Part shown: positions 18,321 through 27,627 of the stretch, piece by piece
How the letters are laid out: each line of letters begins with the position of its first letter
How positions within the stretch are numbered: the first letter of the stretch is position 1
From: Kiritimatiellia bacterium
Lineage (GTDB): Bacteria; Verrucomicrobiota; Kiritimatiellia; UBA8416; JADHWI01
Direction of reading: 5' to 3'
Length of the DNA stretch: 60,776 bases
Assembly: GCA_030744755.1 (NCBI GenBank)
Contig: JASLPY010000024.1
Location: 1 to 60,776 of the forward strand
Position numbers and translations under genes: made by a program
The notes under the pieces: model-generated
Database searches by the model: none
What the model was told of the DNA's origin: nothing
Seen by the model: only the letters and a program-made list of their open reading frames with translations

Positions 18321-19769
18321 ATGAAGAAATCACGCTCACAAATCTCACGCCGCAGTTTTCTTAGCAAGTCTGCAGCCACGTCGTTCGGTTTCGCCGTAAT
18401 GCCCGCTTACCTCGCTCTCGGCAAGGAAGACTCCCAAGGCAACAAGCCGCCTTCCCAGCGCGTTAACCTCGCCTGCGTCGGCTCAGGCGGCAAGGGCGGC
18501 GGCGATATCAGGAGCCATTGCGGCAGGAAAGATGCAGAACCGGTCGCGTTCTGCGACGTGGACCCCGGCCGGGGCGGTTTCGAGAATTGGAAGAAGCAGT
18601 ATCCGAAAGCCCAGTTCTTCAACGACTTCCGGGTCATGTTCGACAAGATGGAGAATGACATCGACGCAGTCACGGTCGGCACACCCGACCATATCCATTT
18701 CTGTGCCGTAATGGACGGTATGCGCCGCGGCAAGCACGCGTTCTGCCAGAAACCACTCACCCACAAGTTCAACGAGGCAGAACTGCTCATGAAAGCCGAA
18801 AAGAAATGGAACCTGGTGACGCAGATGGGCAACCAGGGGCACAGCTCCACAGCATCTCTCCAGTTCAAGAAAATGGTTGAGACCGGCGTCATTTGCGACA
18901 TCATCAAGATCGACGCATGGAAAGGCCCGAGCCTCTTCTTCATGAACAAAGCCCAGCGCGAACAATACTTCCAGGAAGTCGGCAGGAACAAGTACCCGCC
19001 TGCAGACGAAAAGCCTGCCGAACTCAGCTGGGACCTCTGGTCCGGCCCCTGTAAGCTCAGGCCGTTCAGCAAGAGGATTCATCCGTTTAACTGGCGCGCG
19101 TTCTACGGTTACGGCACAGGAATGTTCGGCGATTGGGGAGCCCACATCATAGACTTCGCGCACGACTACCTCAACATGGGACTGCCTTCAGAGATGAAGG
19201 TCATCAAGATCGTAGACCCCGACAAGGTTCTCTACCCGCTGTCAACGCAGATCCAGATGTCGTTCCCGAAAAGAGGCGACATGCCGGCAATCGATATGTA
19301 CTGGCGTGATGGAGAGAACTGTCAGCCCGAAATGAGTGAGAAATACTGGGACAAGGACAAGGAAGACAAGGCGAACAAGCCGAAACTGGGCGGGGCCGGG
19401 ACTCTGCTGCACAGCAAGCACGGTGAATACCTCGTGCAGAGGGGCAGTCATGGGGGCGGGTCGCGTCTCTATCCGTACGTTAAGTCAAAAGAGTTCGGCG
19501 ACAAGATGAAAGGCGAGGCCCCGAAAAATGGTGGCTGTCACCAGGCGTTCATCCAGGCTTGCATGGGCAACGGCAAAACCCTGTCCCCTTTCAGTGTGGC
19601 AGCGCCGCTGTCCCAGACACTCGTCATGGGTACGGTTTGCCAGTATCTCCAGGCCGACCTCGAGTTCGACCGGAAAGGAAAGCAATTCACGAACAACAAT
19701 CAGGCCAACGAAATGCTCTACGGATTCAAACCGCGCAAGGGATACGAGGAGTTCTACAAAAAGATCTAG
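18321..19769 (+). CDS. Tat-exported Gfo/Idh/MocA family oxidoreductase
   Basis: 482 aa from the ATG at 18321, which has GAGGAA 6 nt upstream. The N-terminus carries a twin-arginine signal, SRRSFLSKSA, and then a hydrophobic stretch. The mature protein starts with a Rossmann fold (VNLACVGSGGKGGGDIRSH) and has the family's GTPDHIHFCAVMDGMRRGKHAFCQKP signature in the form TVGTPDHIHFCA and QKPLTHKF. The C-terminal half is the beta-sheet substrate domain with family-typical GTGMFGDWGAHIIDFA. Such periplasmic members of PVC bacteria act on sugars or polysaccharide-derived compounds with NAD(P) or a bound cofactor; the substrate is not predictable here. It seems to be monocistronic, with a repeat-bounded region after it. 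Confidence 0.92.
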   Translation: MKKSRSQISRRSFLSKSAATSFGFAVMPAYLALGKEDSQGNKPPSQRVNLACVGSGGKGGGDIRSHCGRKDAEPVAFCDVDPGRGGFENWKKQYPKAQFFNDFRVMFDKMENDIDAVTVGTPDHIHFCAVMDGMRRGKHAFCQKPLTHKFNEAELLMKAEKKWNLVTQMGNQGHSSTASLQFKKMVETGVICDIIKIDAWKGPSLFFMNKAQREQYFQEVGRNKYPPADEKPAELSWDLWSGPCKLRPFSKRIHPFNWRAFYGYGTGMFGDWGAHIIDFAHDYLNMGLPSEMKVIKIVDPDKVLYPLSTQIQMSFPKRGDMPAIDMYWRDGENCQPEMSEKYWDKDKEDKANKPKLGGAGTLLHSKHGEYLVQRGSHGGGSRLYPYVKSKEFGDKMKGEAPKNGGCHQAFIQACMGNGKTLSPFSVAAPLSQTLVMGTVCQYLQADLEFDRKGKQFTNNNQANEMLYGFKPRKGYEEFYKKI

Positions 19770-19786
19770 AGCAGCAGCAAGGGAGT

Positions 19787-19991
19787 GGGGACAGGTAGAC
19801 TGTCAAAATGTGGCGGCATTTGACCTTCTTATACCAGTCTCTGATACTTCTCAGCACTTATTCAAACTCTTGGAATGGATGTCTCATGGCTTCCTCCATA
19901 TGCTGAGGGCAGACACAACTGCCACCTGATATGGATAAAGAAGCCGAACATCGGCATTTCCAGAATAACCTGTAACTTTCTACCTGTCCCC
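19787..19991. repeat. Element bounded by 13-bp inverted repeats
   Basis: GGGGACAGGTAGA at 19787-19799 is matched exactly in reverse complement by TCTACCTGTCCCC at 19979-19991, enclosing 179 nt with no credible coding frame. Similar GGGGACAGG/CCTGTCCCC ends are known from REP-type palindromes linked with RAYT transposases. It lies between convergent genes, the Gfo/Idh/MocA gene and the C25-like gene. Confidence 0.6.
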
Positions 19992-19997
19992 TTCCTG

Positions 19998-22391
19998 CTA
20001 GTCCCATTCGATCCGATAATCCAAATGGTCGACCTTGTTGACGACCTCTCCCGTCTCCTGGTTGAGGTCCAGCAGCCGGACTCGCCAGGCGTAGGTGCGG
20101 GTGCCGTCGCTGTGTTCATCGACCCAGTATTTATCAAACCAACCCAGCGGCTCCGGGGGCTGCTGAACCTGCTTGATGCTCTTGATTGTTCTGTCTGTAC
20201 GAATCCAGGCGTTCATGCAATGGCGCTCACGGCCGTAGCCGGCGCCGGTCCAGTTTCTCGAGACATATGTTCCCGCGCCGCGGAAGGTGAAAAGCTCCTT
20301 GTCTGCCCACAACTTCCAGTCTTCAGGAACACGGATGCTGACCCTCCACCATTTGGCTGGCGCGTGCACGGTCACGGTATCATCCTCCACCACAACACTC
20401 GCGGGCGCCACTTTCGGCGCGGACGGGACCCGGAGACGAAAAGCAGGGTCACCGGCAAGCAGCCGGATGTCGCGCGAGTAACATAAGGGGCCCCGTTTCA
20501 GTTGTCCCTTATCCATCATCTCCAGTATCGTGCTGTTCTGTGAGAGCATGTGCGCCTTGCCCATAGTGTCGCCCTCAAGAACCGAGTTCCAGAACGCGAT
20601 CCGCAGATGTTCCTGGTGCCCGATCCCGGGCCGGATGTTACCAACGTAACCCACTGCCCCGTTCCGCATCATCCTGGCGACCACGGTTTTGTTGGCCGCA
20701 TCACGGTCGAGCGTGCAGGTCAGGCACCCGGACGACTCCACCAGTGACGGCGCCAGCAGTACGGTCGAATCCCAGTTGTATGTCTGTCCGAGCGCCTTCC
20801 AGTTCGAGTGACTTGTGTGCGTGATCGCGGCGACGGTGGTGAGCGGCGAGCCCTTGACAATTCCAGAGACGCGTTTCCCCCTGACATCCGGTCCGGGTTC
20901 GACGAGCCAGCCCAGGTCCTTCTTGTCATGATGGTACATGTACTCGAACCCGTAGTTCCTGAACAACGGCCAGTAAGTGTTCTCCCAGCGTGCCTGGCCT
21001 ATGCTCTTCTGCCAGAAACCGTCGGACAATCGTTCGTAGGTTAGCACTCGACTGGCGTACAAGGTCGCCATCGCCGCGTTCTCACCCACCAGTCGCGCGA
21101 CCCCGATCTCTACAAACGGGTCCTCGTCAATATTGCCGTAGATATAGTCAGTGAGCACGTCACCGTAACGACTTGACGGCTCACCGGGAACTACCGCCTG
21201 CGGGATCGCGTCAGGAAATCCGACCAGGCACAGGAGTTCAGGCGCCGCTCCCAGGACCTCGTAAAGTGAGCGGAGCTCTTTGCAGACGTCCTCAGCCGTG
21301 GGCCAGGTCAACCGGACGTCCCCTTTGCCGAAACCGTTGTTCGAGCCCATGCTTATCGCGTAGGACTTGCCTGCCAGTGTCACCAGCTCACCCAGCTTCA
21401 TCGGCCCCTCGCTCTCACCGTCAAAGGCACCATCATCATTCAGGTCAACGTACAGACGATATGGTTTGATTGTAACGACGAAGCGGCATTCGAATTCGTC
21501 AAGCTTGATTATACCCGCGCGCGGTTCTTCCTTGCGCGAACGTTTTTTGTCCGGTTGCTTCTTGTCCGATTGCTTCCAGCCCGGGATGCCTTTGGGTACT
21601 TCCTCAAGCGGTTCCCCGATAAACGGGGTTTTAAAGTGCGTTTCACGGACCACCGGGACGGTTACCCCGCCGCGCGCGGCTGCCAGCAGGGCACCGGCCA
21701 GCGATAGTTTCCTGGTGATCGTGCGGCCGCGGTCGGTCGGGTTGACAGCCGCGATGTATTTGACCTTGCCATTCTCGCGCAGCCATGACAGCACTGCTCT
21801 CGTGTTCTCAAGATGTGTGACATCGAGTTTCGGTACTTTCAGTCCCGGCCCCACAATGATCGCCCGGCTTGCCCCCAGCCGCTTTAACTCGTCTCTCGTC
21901 TCTGCCGGAAGGCCGCCGTTGTCACCGAACAGCAGGGGCACCCTCAGCCTGCCGGCCAGCGACGATGCCATTAGCCCCGACTCGTAATCGTCCTTCCCGC
22001 AAATCACCGCGCTCTCACTGGTCTTCCAGAACGTCTTTGAAAGCTGACAGGCTGACAATACCGCGGACCCGCCAGGCAGTTGACGCCACTCTCCCGGTAT
22101 GTCCGTGCCCTGCTTCGCTGCACCCACCGCATACACTCCCTGCGGCTTGTATCGACTCAGATAATCGTGGAGCTCGACACCGATCGTACCGTCCGGCGGC
22201 AGGGCGATCACCGAGGGTTCGCCGTCCGTGGCAACAATGCCCGCTGACACAGCGGCCAGGTACGCCATATCACCCCACCCCGGCTCGGCCGGAACCACGA
22301 CCAGGATCGTCACCCTGTCCGCAGCCGCTGGCGCAATGTAGATGAGCATCGCTGCCAGAATACCAAGTCGTTGCTTGTTCCTTTTTATCAT
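19998..22391 (-). CDS. Secreted gingipain-like (peptidase C25) protein with an N-terminal cell-wall-binding-like domain
   Basis: 797 aa with a signal peptide at 1-24. Residues about 110-190 contain AVICGKDDYESGLMASSLAG, then LLFGDNGGLP and KRLGASRAIIVG, the pattern of the CWB2 cell-wall-binding repeat. The second half follows the C25 caspase-like fold: PSSRYGDVLTDYIYG and EIGVARLVGENAA, then THTSHSNWKALG with H528 as candidate catalytic His, SLVESSGCLTC with C556 as candidate nucleophile, NGAVGYVGNIRPG and the C25-typical LLAGDPAFRL near the end. A final beta domain of about 110 aa closes the protein. A lysine/arginine-rich linker separates the halves. Catalysis is inferred from fold and motif placement. 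It is convergent with the Gfo/Idh/MocA gene. Confidence 0.72.
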   Translation of the reverse strand: MIKRNKQRLGILAAMLIYIAPAAADRVTILVVVPAEPGWGDMAYLAAVSAGIVATDGEPSVIALPPDGTIGVELHDYLSRYKPQGVYAVGAAKQGTDIPGEWRQLPGGSAVLSACQLSKTFWKTSESAVICGKDDYESGLMASSLAGRLRVPLLFGDNGGLPAETRDELKRLGASRAIIVGPGLKVPKLDVTHLENTRAVLSWLRENGKVKYIAAVNPTDRGRTITRKLSLAGALLAAARGGVTVPVVRETHFKTPFIGEPLEEVPKGIPGWKQSDKKQPDKKRSRKEEPRAGIIKLDEFECRFVVTIKPYRLYVDLNDDGAFDGESEGPMKLGELVTLAGKSYAISMGSNNGFGKGDVRLTWPTAEDVCKELRSLYEVLGAAPELLCLVGFPDAIPQAVVPGEPSSRYGDVLTDYIYGNIDEDPFVEIGVARLVGENAAMATLYASRVLTYERLSDGFWQKSIGQARWENTYWPLFRNYGFEYMYHHDKKDLGWLVEPGPDVRGKRVSGIVKGSPLTTVAAITHTSHSNWKALGQTYNWDSTVLLAPSLVESSGCLTCTLDRDAANKTVVARMMRNGAVGYVGNIRPGIGHQEHLRIAFWNSVLEGDTMGKAHMLSQNSTILEMMDKGQLKRGPLCYSRDIRLLAGDPAFRLRVPSAPKVAPASVVVEDDTVTVHAPAKWWRVSIRVPEDWKLWADKELFTFRGAGTYVSRNWTGAGYGRERHCMNAWIRTDRTIKSIKQVQQPPEPLGWFDKYWVDEHSDGTRTYAWRVRLLDLNQETGEVVNKVDHLDYRIEWD

Positions 22392-22868
22392 TTGTCACCG
22401 TTCTGTCGGGCTTCAGTGACCCTGAAGTCGGCGCATTCCTGTCCCACGCCGCTATTGCCGGCCTCGGGGATCGTGTGTCCAAAATAGAACCTGCGGACCC
22501 AGATACTCTCGCAATATGCGTTCAGTTCCAACCCATACGATAGTCTACGCAGTGCCAAGTTGCCAATGTCATATGATAGATGAGCATTTTCCGCAGTGGC
22601 CCTTGACGGAGCCCATGTCCCATGGCCTATGCGCCGTACGGTGGGCAGGCGTAACACGTTTGGAGTAATGGAGTTGTGGAGTACTGTCGGAAAGGGAACG
22701 TGGACTCTAATCTCTCAAGACCCAGCACTCCACTACTCCAACACTCCAGTTTCGCAGGGGTAAAGACTAATTAACCCGCCCTGTAACAGCTTGGGACGCA
22801 GAACCTTGCGAGCAGAGAAAATAGCTCATAGATTGTCTGCACCGCTTCAGGTGCAGGGTTCGAGGCAA

Positions 22869-22898
22869 GGCAAAGCGCCGTCGCCGCTACGCTTTGCC
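22869..22898. other. Perfect 9-bp hairpin in the gap between the C25-like gene and comM
   Basis: GGCAAAGCG at 22869-22877 pairs with CGCTTTGCC at 22890-22898 over a 12-nt loop. The gap 22392-23053 also contains a self-complementary stretch near 22660-22750 built from TGGAGTA and TACTCCA words. No gene, tRNA or riboswitch was recognised in this 662-base gap. The hairpin lies between divergent genes, so a terminator role is unlikely. Confidence 0.5.
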
Positions 22899-23053
22899 GG
22901 CGCACTACAAACGTGGTCATGACCTGCTCCCCGACCCAATTCGCTTAATTCGACTAATTCGCGGTTATACCTTGCTGACTCCACGTAAATCTTCCTTGGC
23001 AGATCTTGTGCCTCTGGGCTACTATCCCCTCGTTGAAGACTGAGGGACAATAG

Positions 23054-24592
23054 ATGCTTTCCACTGTATTCTCTGGAGCTGTCTACGGGGTTGATGCTTA
23101 TCCTGTTGAGATAGAAGTCGATGCCGCCATGCGCGGGGATCCCCAGATTGTTATCGTCGGGCTGCCTGATGCTGCTGTTAAGGAAAGCAAGGACCGCGTC
23201 CATACTGCCATCTATAACTCCGGCTTCGAAACCCACAAGGGGCGCACGACCGTCAACCTCGCCCCGGCCGACAAGAAGAAGGAAGGCCCCATTTTTGACC
23301 TGCCCATGGCCATCGGTATGCTTGCGGCTTCCGGCGAGATTGAGGCCGAACGGCTGCATGAGATTGCCATGGTCGGCGAGCTTGCCCTGAGCGGCGAAGT
23401 GCGTCGTATCAAGGGAGTCCTCCCCATCGCGATGTGCGCGCGTAAGCGCGGCCACCGCGGAATGATTGTTCCCTCCGAAAACGCCGAAGAAGCCGCCGTC
23501 GTTGAAGGACTTGACGTGTATCCCGTACGAACCCTGCGCCAGGCGGCTGACTTTGTGCGAGGAGAACTCAAACAGCATCCGTTCCGCGTCGATATGGGAG
23601 AGATCTACGCCTCAGGCCTCAATCACCAGGAAGACTATGCCGACGTTAAGGGACAGGAGCAGGCGAAGAGAGCTTTGGAGGTCGCGGTCAGCGGAGGCCA
23701 CAATTTACTTATGATCGGGCCGCCGGGAACAGGCAAGTCCATGCTGGCCAAGCGCCTTTCCTCCATACTCCCCGAGATGACTCTTGAAGAAGCGCTTGAG
23801 GCAACCAAGATCCACAGTATTGCAGGCACGCTCAAAGCGCACACGGCGCTTGTGGCCCGACGCCCTTTCCGTTCGCCGCATCACACAATCTCCGACGCGG
23901 GGCTTCTGGGTGGAGGGACCCATCCTGTTCCAGGTGAAGTCAGTCTTGCTCACCGCGGCGTTCTGTTCCTGGACGAACTTCCGGAGTTTCACAGAAATGT
24001 CCTGGAGGTCCTCAGGCAGCCACTCGAAGACGGCAATGTTACAATCTCCCGCGCAGCCGCGACCGTGACATTCCCTTGCGAGTTCATGCTCGTGGCAGCG
24101 ATGAATCCCTGTCCTTGCGGGTACTACGGGGACCCAAAACGTGAATGCCGTTGTTCGCACAACCAGATTCAGAAATATCGAAACCGCATATCCGGCCCGC
24201 TGCTGGACCGTATCGATATTCACGTGGAAGTGCCGACCATCGATTATCATGAGCTTATAACGTTGAAGGATGGAGAGCCGTCAAAGGAGATTGGGGCACG
24301 CATTCTGGAAGGACGCGCGTGTCAGCGTGAAAGATTCAAAGATGTCCAGGGGGTTCACTGCAACGCCGAGATGGGGGCGAAGCAGGTGCAGAAGCATTGC
24401 CGGCTGCAGCCGGATGCCCAGGAGCTTCTGAAAATGGCAATCACGGAGTTGCATTTCAGTGCCCGTGCGTATGACCGTATCCTCAAGGTGTCACGGACGA
24501 TCGCCGACCTGGCCGGGATGGAAGAGATCCGCCCCGAGCATGTGTCCGAGGCCATCCAGTACCGCACGCTGGACAGGCAGCTTTGGGTTTAG
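23054..24592 (+). CDS. comM: YifB/ComM family Mg-chelatase-like AAA+ ATPase
   Basis: 512 aa, the usual family length, with GAGGGA upstream. The N-terminal half is the Lon-S5-like ChlI fold (VDAAMRGDPQIVIVGLPDAAVKES, GELALSGEVRRIKGVLP), and the AAA+ module begins about residue 205: Walker A GPPGTGKS near residue 222, Walker B LFLDELPEF, and the family's AAMNPCPCGYYGD with paired cysteines, repeated as RECRCSHN. ComM is a hexameric helicase that promotes branch migration during natural transformation in other bacteria; in non-competent species its role is unclear. It is a single gene with repeat-filled gaps on both sides. Identification is confident; involvement in competence in this organism is unknown. 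Confidence 0.95.
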   Translation: MLSTVFSGAVYGVDAYPVEIEVDAAMRGDPQIVIVGLPDAAVKESKDRVHTAIYNSGFETHKGRTTVNLAPADKKKEGPIFDLPMAIGMLAASGEIEAERLHEIAMVGELALSGEVRRIKGVLPIAMCARKRGHRGMIVPSENAEEAAVVEGLDVYPVRTLRQAADFVRGELKQHPFRVDMGEIYASGLNHQEDYADVKGQEQAKRALEVAVSGGHNLLMIGPPGTGKSMLAKRLSSILPEMTLEEALEATKIHSIAGTLKAHTALVARRPFRSPHHTISDAGLLGGGTHPVPGEVSLAHRGVLFLDELPEFHRNVLEVLRQPLEDGNVTISRAAATVTFPCEFMLVAAMNPCPCGYYGDPKRECRCSHNQIQKYRNRISGPLLDRIDIHVEVPTIDYHELITLKDGEPSKEIGARILEGRACQRERFKDVQGVHCNAEMGAKQVQKHCRLQPDAQELLKMAITELHFSARAYDRILKVSRTIADLAGMEEIRPEHVSEAIQYRTLDRQLWV

Positions 24593-24742
24593 GGGGGAGG
24601 GAAGTTCAACGCCCAACGTCCAACGCCCAACAACCAACATCCAAGGAAGAGGGGGAGACTCCCGATTGGGATTGTGTCTTGAAAGTTCTGCAATTTCGTT
24701 CTTAGCCTGGAACGGCATTCTTGAAAGCGTTCTCCGAGACCT

Positions 24743-24876
24743 CAATATCCAATATCCAACAAGGAATATCCAAGGATCAAGTGTGCGATATAGGTGAATG
24801 GATTGCCTCCGGACTAAGCATTCTCAACCATCGCACATTTGGATATTGGGAGTTCCTTGTTGGATATTGGATATTG
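24743..24876. repeat. 24-bp perfect inverted repeat in a repeat-rich gap
   Basis: The arm at 24743-24766, beginning CAATATCCAATATCC, is matched exactly in reverse complement at 24853-24876. The gap 24593-25146 also begins with CAACGCCCAAC words at about 24608-24640. No gene is supported in this 554-base gap. Confidence 0.7.
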
Positions 24877-24915
24877 AAACACTGCGCTTGAAATTGCAGA
24901 AGATTTGGCACACGA

Positions 24916-24980
24916 CCCCGATTGGAATCGGGAGCTACGGAGATTCTGACGTAGCGCGCGACTCCGATCGGGCGATTCCC
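24916..24980. repeat. Paired-hairpin repeat, CCCGATTGGAATCGGG family
   Basis: CCCGATTGGAATCGGG followed by AGCTACGG, a short spacer, then GTAGCGCGCGACTCCGATCGG. The same arrangement recurs at 43281-43356 and, inverted, at 55916-55999. Each half is a palindrome, so the unit folds as two hairpins. It lies in the gap downstream of comM. Confidence 0.75.
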
Positions 24981-25146
24981 GTTGCCCGTCGTGCCGGAGG
25001 CAGCTCCGCTTGGATTGGCGAGTGAGAGAGTGCGATTATGATTTGCGAAGGGAGTTCCGGGCCAAGGGAATCTTAATTCTCACGAATTCAGCTACGGGGA
25101 TGCTGACGAGGCTGAGCCGGAACAGAGTACAGGTCATTAGACTCCC

Positions 25147-26640
25147 CTATTCCGAAGCAAGCAGCTCGTTTATTGATGCGGCGGCTCGGCGGCCTTCGCC
25201 CATTGCCAGGATCACCGTTGCGGCGCCCAGGACGATATCGCCGCCGGCGTAGACGCGGTCCATTGATGTCTTGCCGTTTTCGTTGACTACGATGTTGCCC
25301 CAGCGGTTGGTTTCGATCTCCGGTGTTGTCTGCTTGATCAGCGGATTGGAATCGTTACCTATTGCGACAATCACGGTGTCTACGGGCATCATGAATTCGC
25401 TGTCGGGGATCGCGACCGGACGGCGCCTTCCGGAATCATCCGGCTCGCCGAGCTCGTACTTCAGGCACTCCATTGCCTGCACCCGTCCCTGTTCGTCGCC
25501 GACTACGCGCTTGGCATTCTCGAGTATATGGAATATCACGCCCTCTTCCTTGGCATGTCCCACCTCCTCAACCCTCGCGGGCATCTCAACTTCGGTACGG
25601 CGGTAAACGAGGTGTACCTCTTCGGCGCCCAGGCGCACCGCGGTACGCGCGGCATCCATTGCCACGTTACCGCCACCGAGAACGGCCACCTTCCGAGCAT
25701 TGCTGATGGGGGTATCGGCGTTCTTCCTGTCATATGCGCGCATCAGGTTTGCCCTTGTCAGGAATTCGTTTGCAGAGAACACGCCAACCAGGTTCTCCCC
25801 TTCGATGCGCATGAACTTGGGTAAGCCTGCCCCGGTTCCCACGAAGACAGCGTCGAAGCCATCTTTCTCGATAAGATCCGATAACTTCCTCGTTCGGCCA
25901 ACAACGAAATTGGTCTCGACCGTAACCCCCATTGTCCTCAGCGTGTCTATCTCGCGCTGGACGATTCGTTTCGGCATGCGAAATTCGGGGATACCGTACA
26001 TAAGAACTCCGCCGGGCTTATGAAAAGCCTCGAACAGCGTGACGGCATGTCCTTCCCTGCGCACATCGGCTGCCACGGTCACGCCGGCGGGACCACTCCC
26101 GACGACTGCGACCTTGCGGCCTGTCTCGGGTTTGACCTCCGGAAGATCCTGCTCGGCCTGTTCTGCCTCCCAATCGGCAACAAAGCGCTCAACCCGGCCT
26201 ATCGAGACCGACTTGTTTACATCTTTGAGCGACTTGCCCACGGTGCAATGCAGCTGGCATTGTGTCTCCTGTGGGCACACGCGACCGCATACCGCAGGCA
26301 GAAGGCTGTTTCTCTTAATTATATCAATGGCTTCACGAAAATCGCCTTCGCCGGCCGCACGAAGGAATCCCGGGATATCTAGTCTCACCGGACAGCCATC
26401 CACGCAGGGGGCCTTCTTGCAATCGAAGCACCGCAGCGATTCGACCCTTGCCTGCTCCGGCGTATACCCCAGGGCTACCTCATCCATATTGGCTATGCGC
26501 TCCTCGGGAGTCTGGGAGGGGATTTCCTGGAAAGGAATGGCAAGACGGTCTTTGGGTTTGAGTGGGTCCTCCCTTGCCACGATTTCATCGAGCTGCCGCT
26601 TGGCATCTTCAACCAGCTGTGTGTTATCGGGATGACTCAT
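25147..26640 (-). CDS. nfnB: NfnB/SudA-type large subunit: glutamate synthase small-subunit-like FAD/NADPH oxidoreductase
   Basis: 497 aa. N-terminal cysteine clusters CFDCKKAPCVDGCPVR and CGRVCPQETQCQLHC bind two [4Fe-4S] clusters, followed by two Rossmann nucleotide sites, VVGSGPAGVTVAAD for FAD and VLGGGNVAMDAART for NADPH, and a closing VYAGGDIVLGAATV motif. With its partner it forms the NADH-dependent reduced ferredoxin:NADP+ oxidoreductase, which bifurcates electrons, or a related sulfide dehydrogenase. Its start overlaps the stop of nfnA by 4 nt, so the two are translationally coupled. GltD of glutamate synthase is the alternative family name, but the adjacency to the FAD/[2Fe-2S] subunit and absence of gltB argue for Nfn. 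Confidence 0.88.
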   Translation of the reverse strand: MSHPDNTQLVEDAKRQLDEIVAREDPLKPKDRLAIPFQEIPSQTPEERIANMDEVALGYTPEQARVESLRCFDCKKAPCVDGCPVRLDIPGFLRAAGEGDFREAIDIIKRNSLLPAVCGRVCPQETQCQLHCTVGKSLKDVNKSVSIGRVERFVADWEAEQAEQDLPEVKPETGRKVAVVGSGPAGVTVAADVRREGHAVTLFEAFHKPGGVLMYGIPEFRMPKRIVQREIDTLRTMGVTVETNFVVGRTRKLSDLIEKDGFDAVFVGTGAGLPKFMRIEGENLVGVFSANEFLTRANLMRAYDRKNADTPISNARKVAVLGGGNVAMDAARTAVRLGAEEVHLVYRRTEVEMPARVEEVGHAKEEGVIFHILENAKRVVGDEQGRVQAMECLKYELGEPDDSGRRRPVAIPDSEFMMPVDTVIVAIGNDSNPLIKQTTPEIETNRWGNIVVNENGKTSMDRVYAGGDIVLGAATVILAMGEGRRAAASINELLASE

Positions 26641-27491
26641 TTCTCCTTAAGCTCCTCAATCTCTTTGTCGAGATGACATTGCTCGTGCGCTTCCTCTTCC
26701 ATCGGCTTGTACGCACCAAGCCTCTGCATCATGTTGTCAAAGTCCACCAGGTGCCCATCGAATTCAGGTCCGTCGACACAGACGAACCTGGTCTCGCCAC
26801 CCACAGTTACGCGACACCCGCCGCACATGCCCGTTCCGTCAACCATGATGGTGTTAAGCGACACAACCGTAGGCACCTCGAACGGTCGGGTTGTCTCGGC
26901 ACAGAACTTCATCATTATCGGTGGCCCGATTGCGACCGCCATGGCCGGCTGTGGATCCCGTCTGCATACCTCCTCGAGGGGACCGGTAACAAGGGACTTC
27001 ATTCCGTATGAACCATCATCCGTACAGATGATCAGTTCATCGGCAATGGCCTTCATTTCTTCTTCAAATATGATGAGCTCGCGGCTCCTGGCTCCGATTA
27101 TTACGATGACCTCGTTGCCAATCTCCTTGAGCGCCTTGGCAATCGGATGAAGCGGCGCCACGCCCACCCCACCACCAACACATACAACTGTGCCGAGCTT
27201 CTCTATATGGGTAGGCGTACCGAGCGGACCCACGATATTCTCGACGACGTCACCCGTTTCCAGGTCGGCTATATGGTGAGTTGTCTTGCCCACAGCCTGA
27301 ACGACCAGCGTGATAGATCCTTCTTCGGGATCGCCGTCGGCAATTGTAAGAGGTACTCTCTCGCCAAAATCGGTATCCAACTGGATCATGACGAATTGGC
27401 CCGGCTTTCGCTCACTTGCGATAAGAGGAGCCTCCACCTTCAGTTCGAAGATTTCCTCTGCCAATTGTTTCTTAAAGAGGATTCTATTCAT
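26637..27491 (-). CDS. nfnA: NfnA/SudB-type small subunit: FAD/[2Fe-2S] ferredoxin-NADP reductase-like
   Basis: 284 aa. It is a ferredoxin reductase fold: FAD-binding barrel at about 1-95 (SERKPGQFVMIQLDTDFGERVPL) and NAD domain with VVCVGGGVGVAPLHPIAKAL. A C-terminal GMCGGCRV...FVCVDGPEF segment supplies the [2Fe-2S] cluster cysteines, as in dihydroorotate dehydrogenase electron-transfer subunits. It is the first gene of the nfnAB operon. The start has only a weak GGAA upstream. Reduced ferredoxin plus NADH reduce two NADP+ in the known enzyme; direction here depends on metabolism. The dihydroorotate dehydrogenase subunit PyrK is excluded by size, C-terminal extension and partner. Confidence 0.88.
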   Translation of the reverse strand: MNRILFKKQLAEEIFELKVEAPLIASERKPGQFVMIQLDTDFGERVPLTIADGDPEEGSITLVVQAVGKTTHHIADLETGDVVENIVGPLGTPTHIEKLGTVVCVGGGVGVAPLHPIAKALKEIGNEVIVIIGARSRELIIFEEEMKAIADELIICTDDGSYGMKSLVTGPLEEVCRRDPQPAMAVAIGPPIMMKFCAETTRPFEVPTVVSLNTIMVDGTGMCGGCRVTVGGETRFVCVDGPEFDGHLVDFDNMMQRLGAYKPMEEEAHEQCHLDKEIEELKEK

Positions 27492-27627
27492 AGATTATTC
27501 CAGTATGTATGAAGTCGCACCGCTTTCGCAGAGAACCCTTGCCGGATTACAACCTGCAAAAAGAAGCGATATTGATGCCATTGGAGCGGCGACATGTCAC
27601 GCCAAAAAGGGGGGAAGATTGAACTGC

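Noticed and set aside
22840..22900. tRNA-like GGTTCGA near 22857
   Set aside because: No acceptor stem or anticodon arm can be made from the flanks; only a single hairpin is supported.
22847..23578. Long minus-strand frame (243 aa) across the start of comM
   Set aside because: It is antisense to the confident N-terminus of comM, without ribosome site or any recognised domain.
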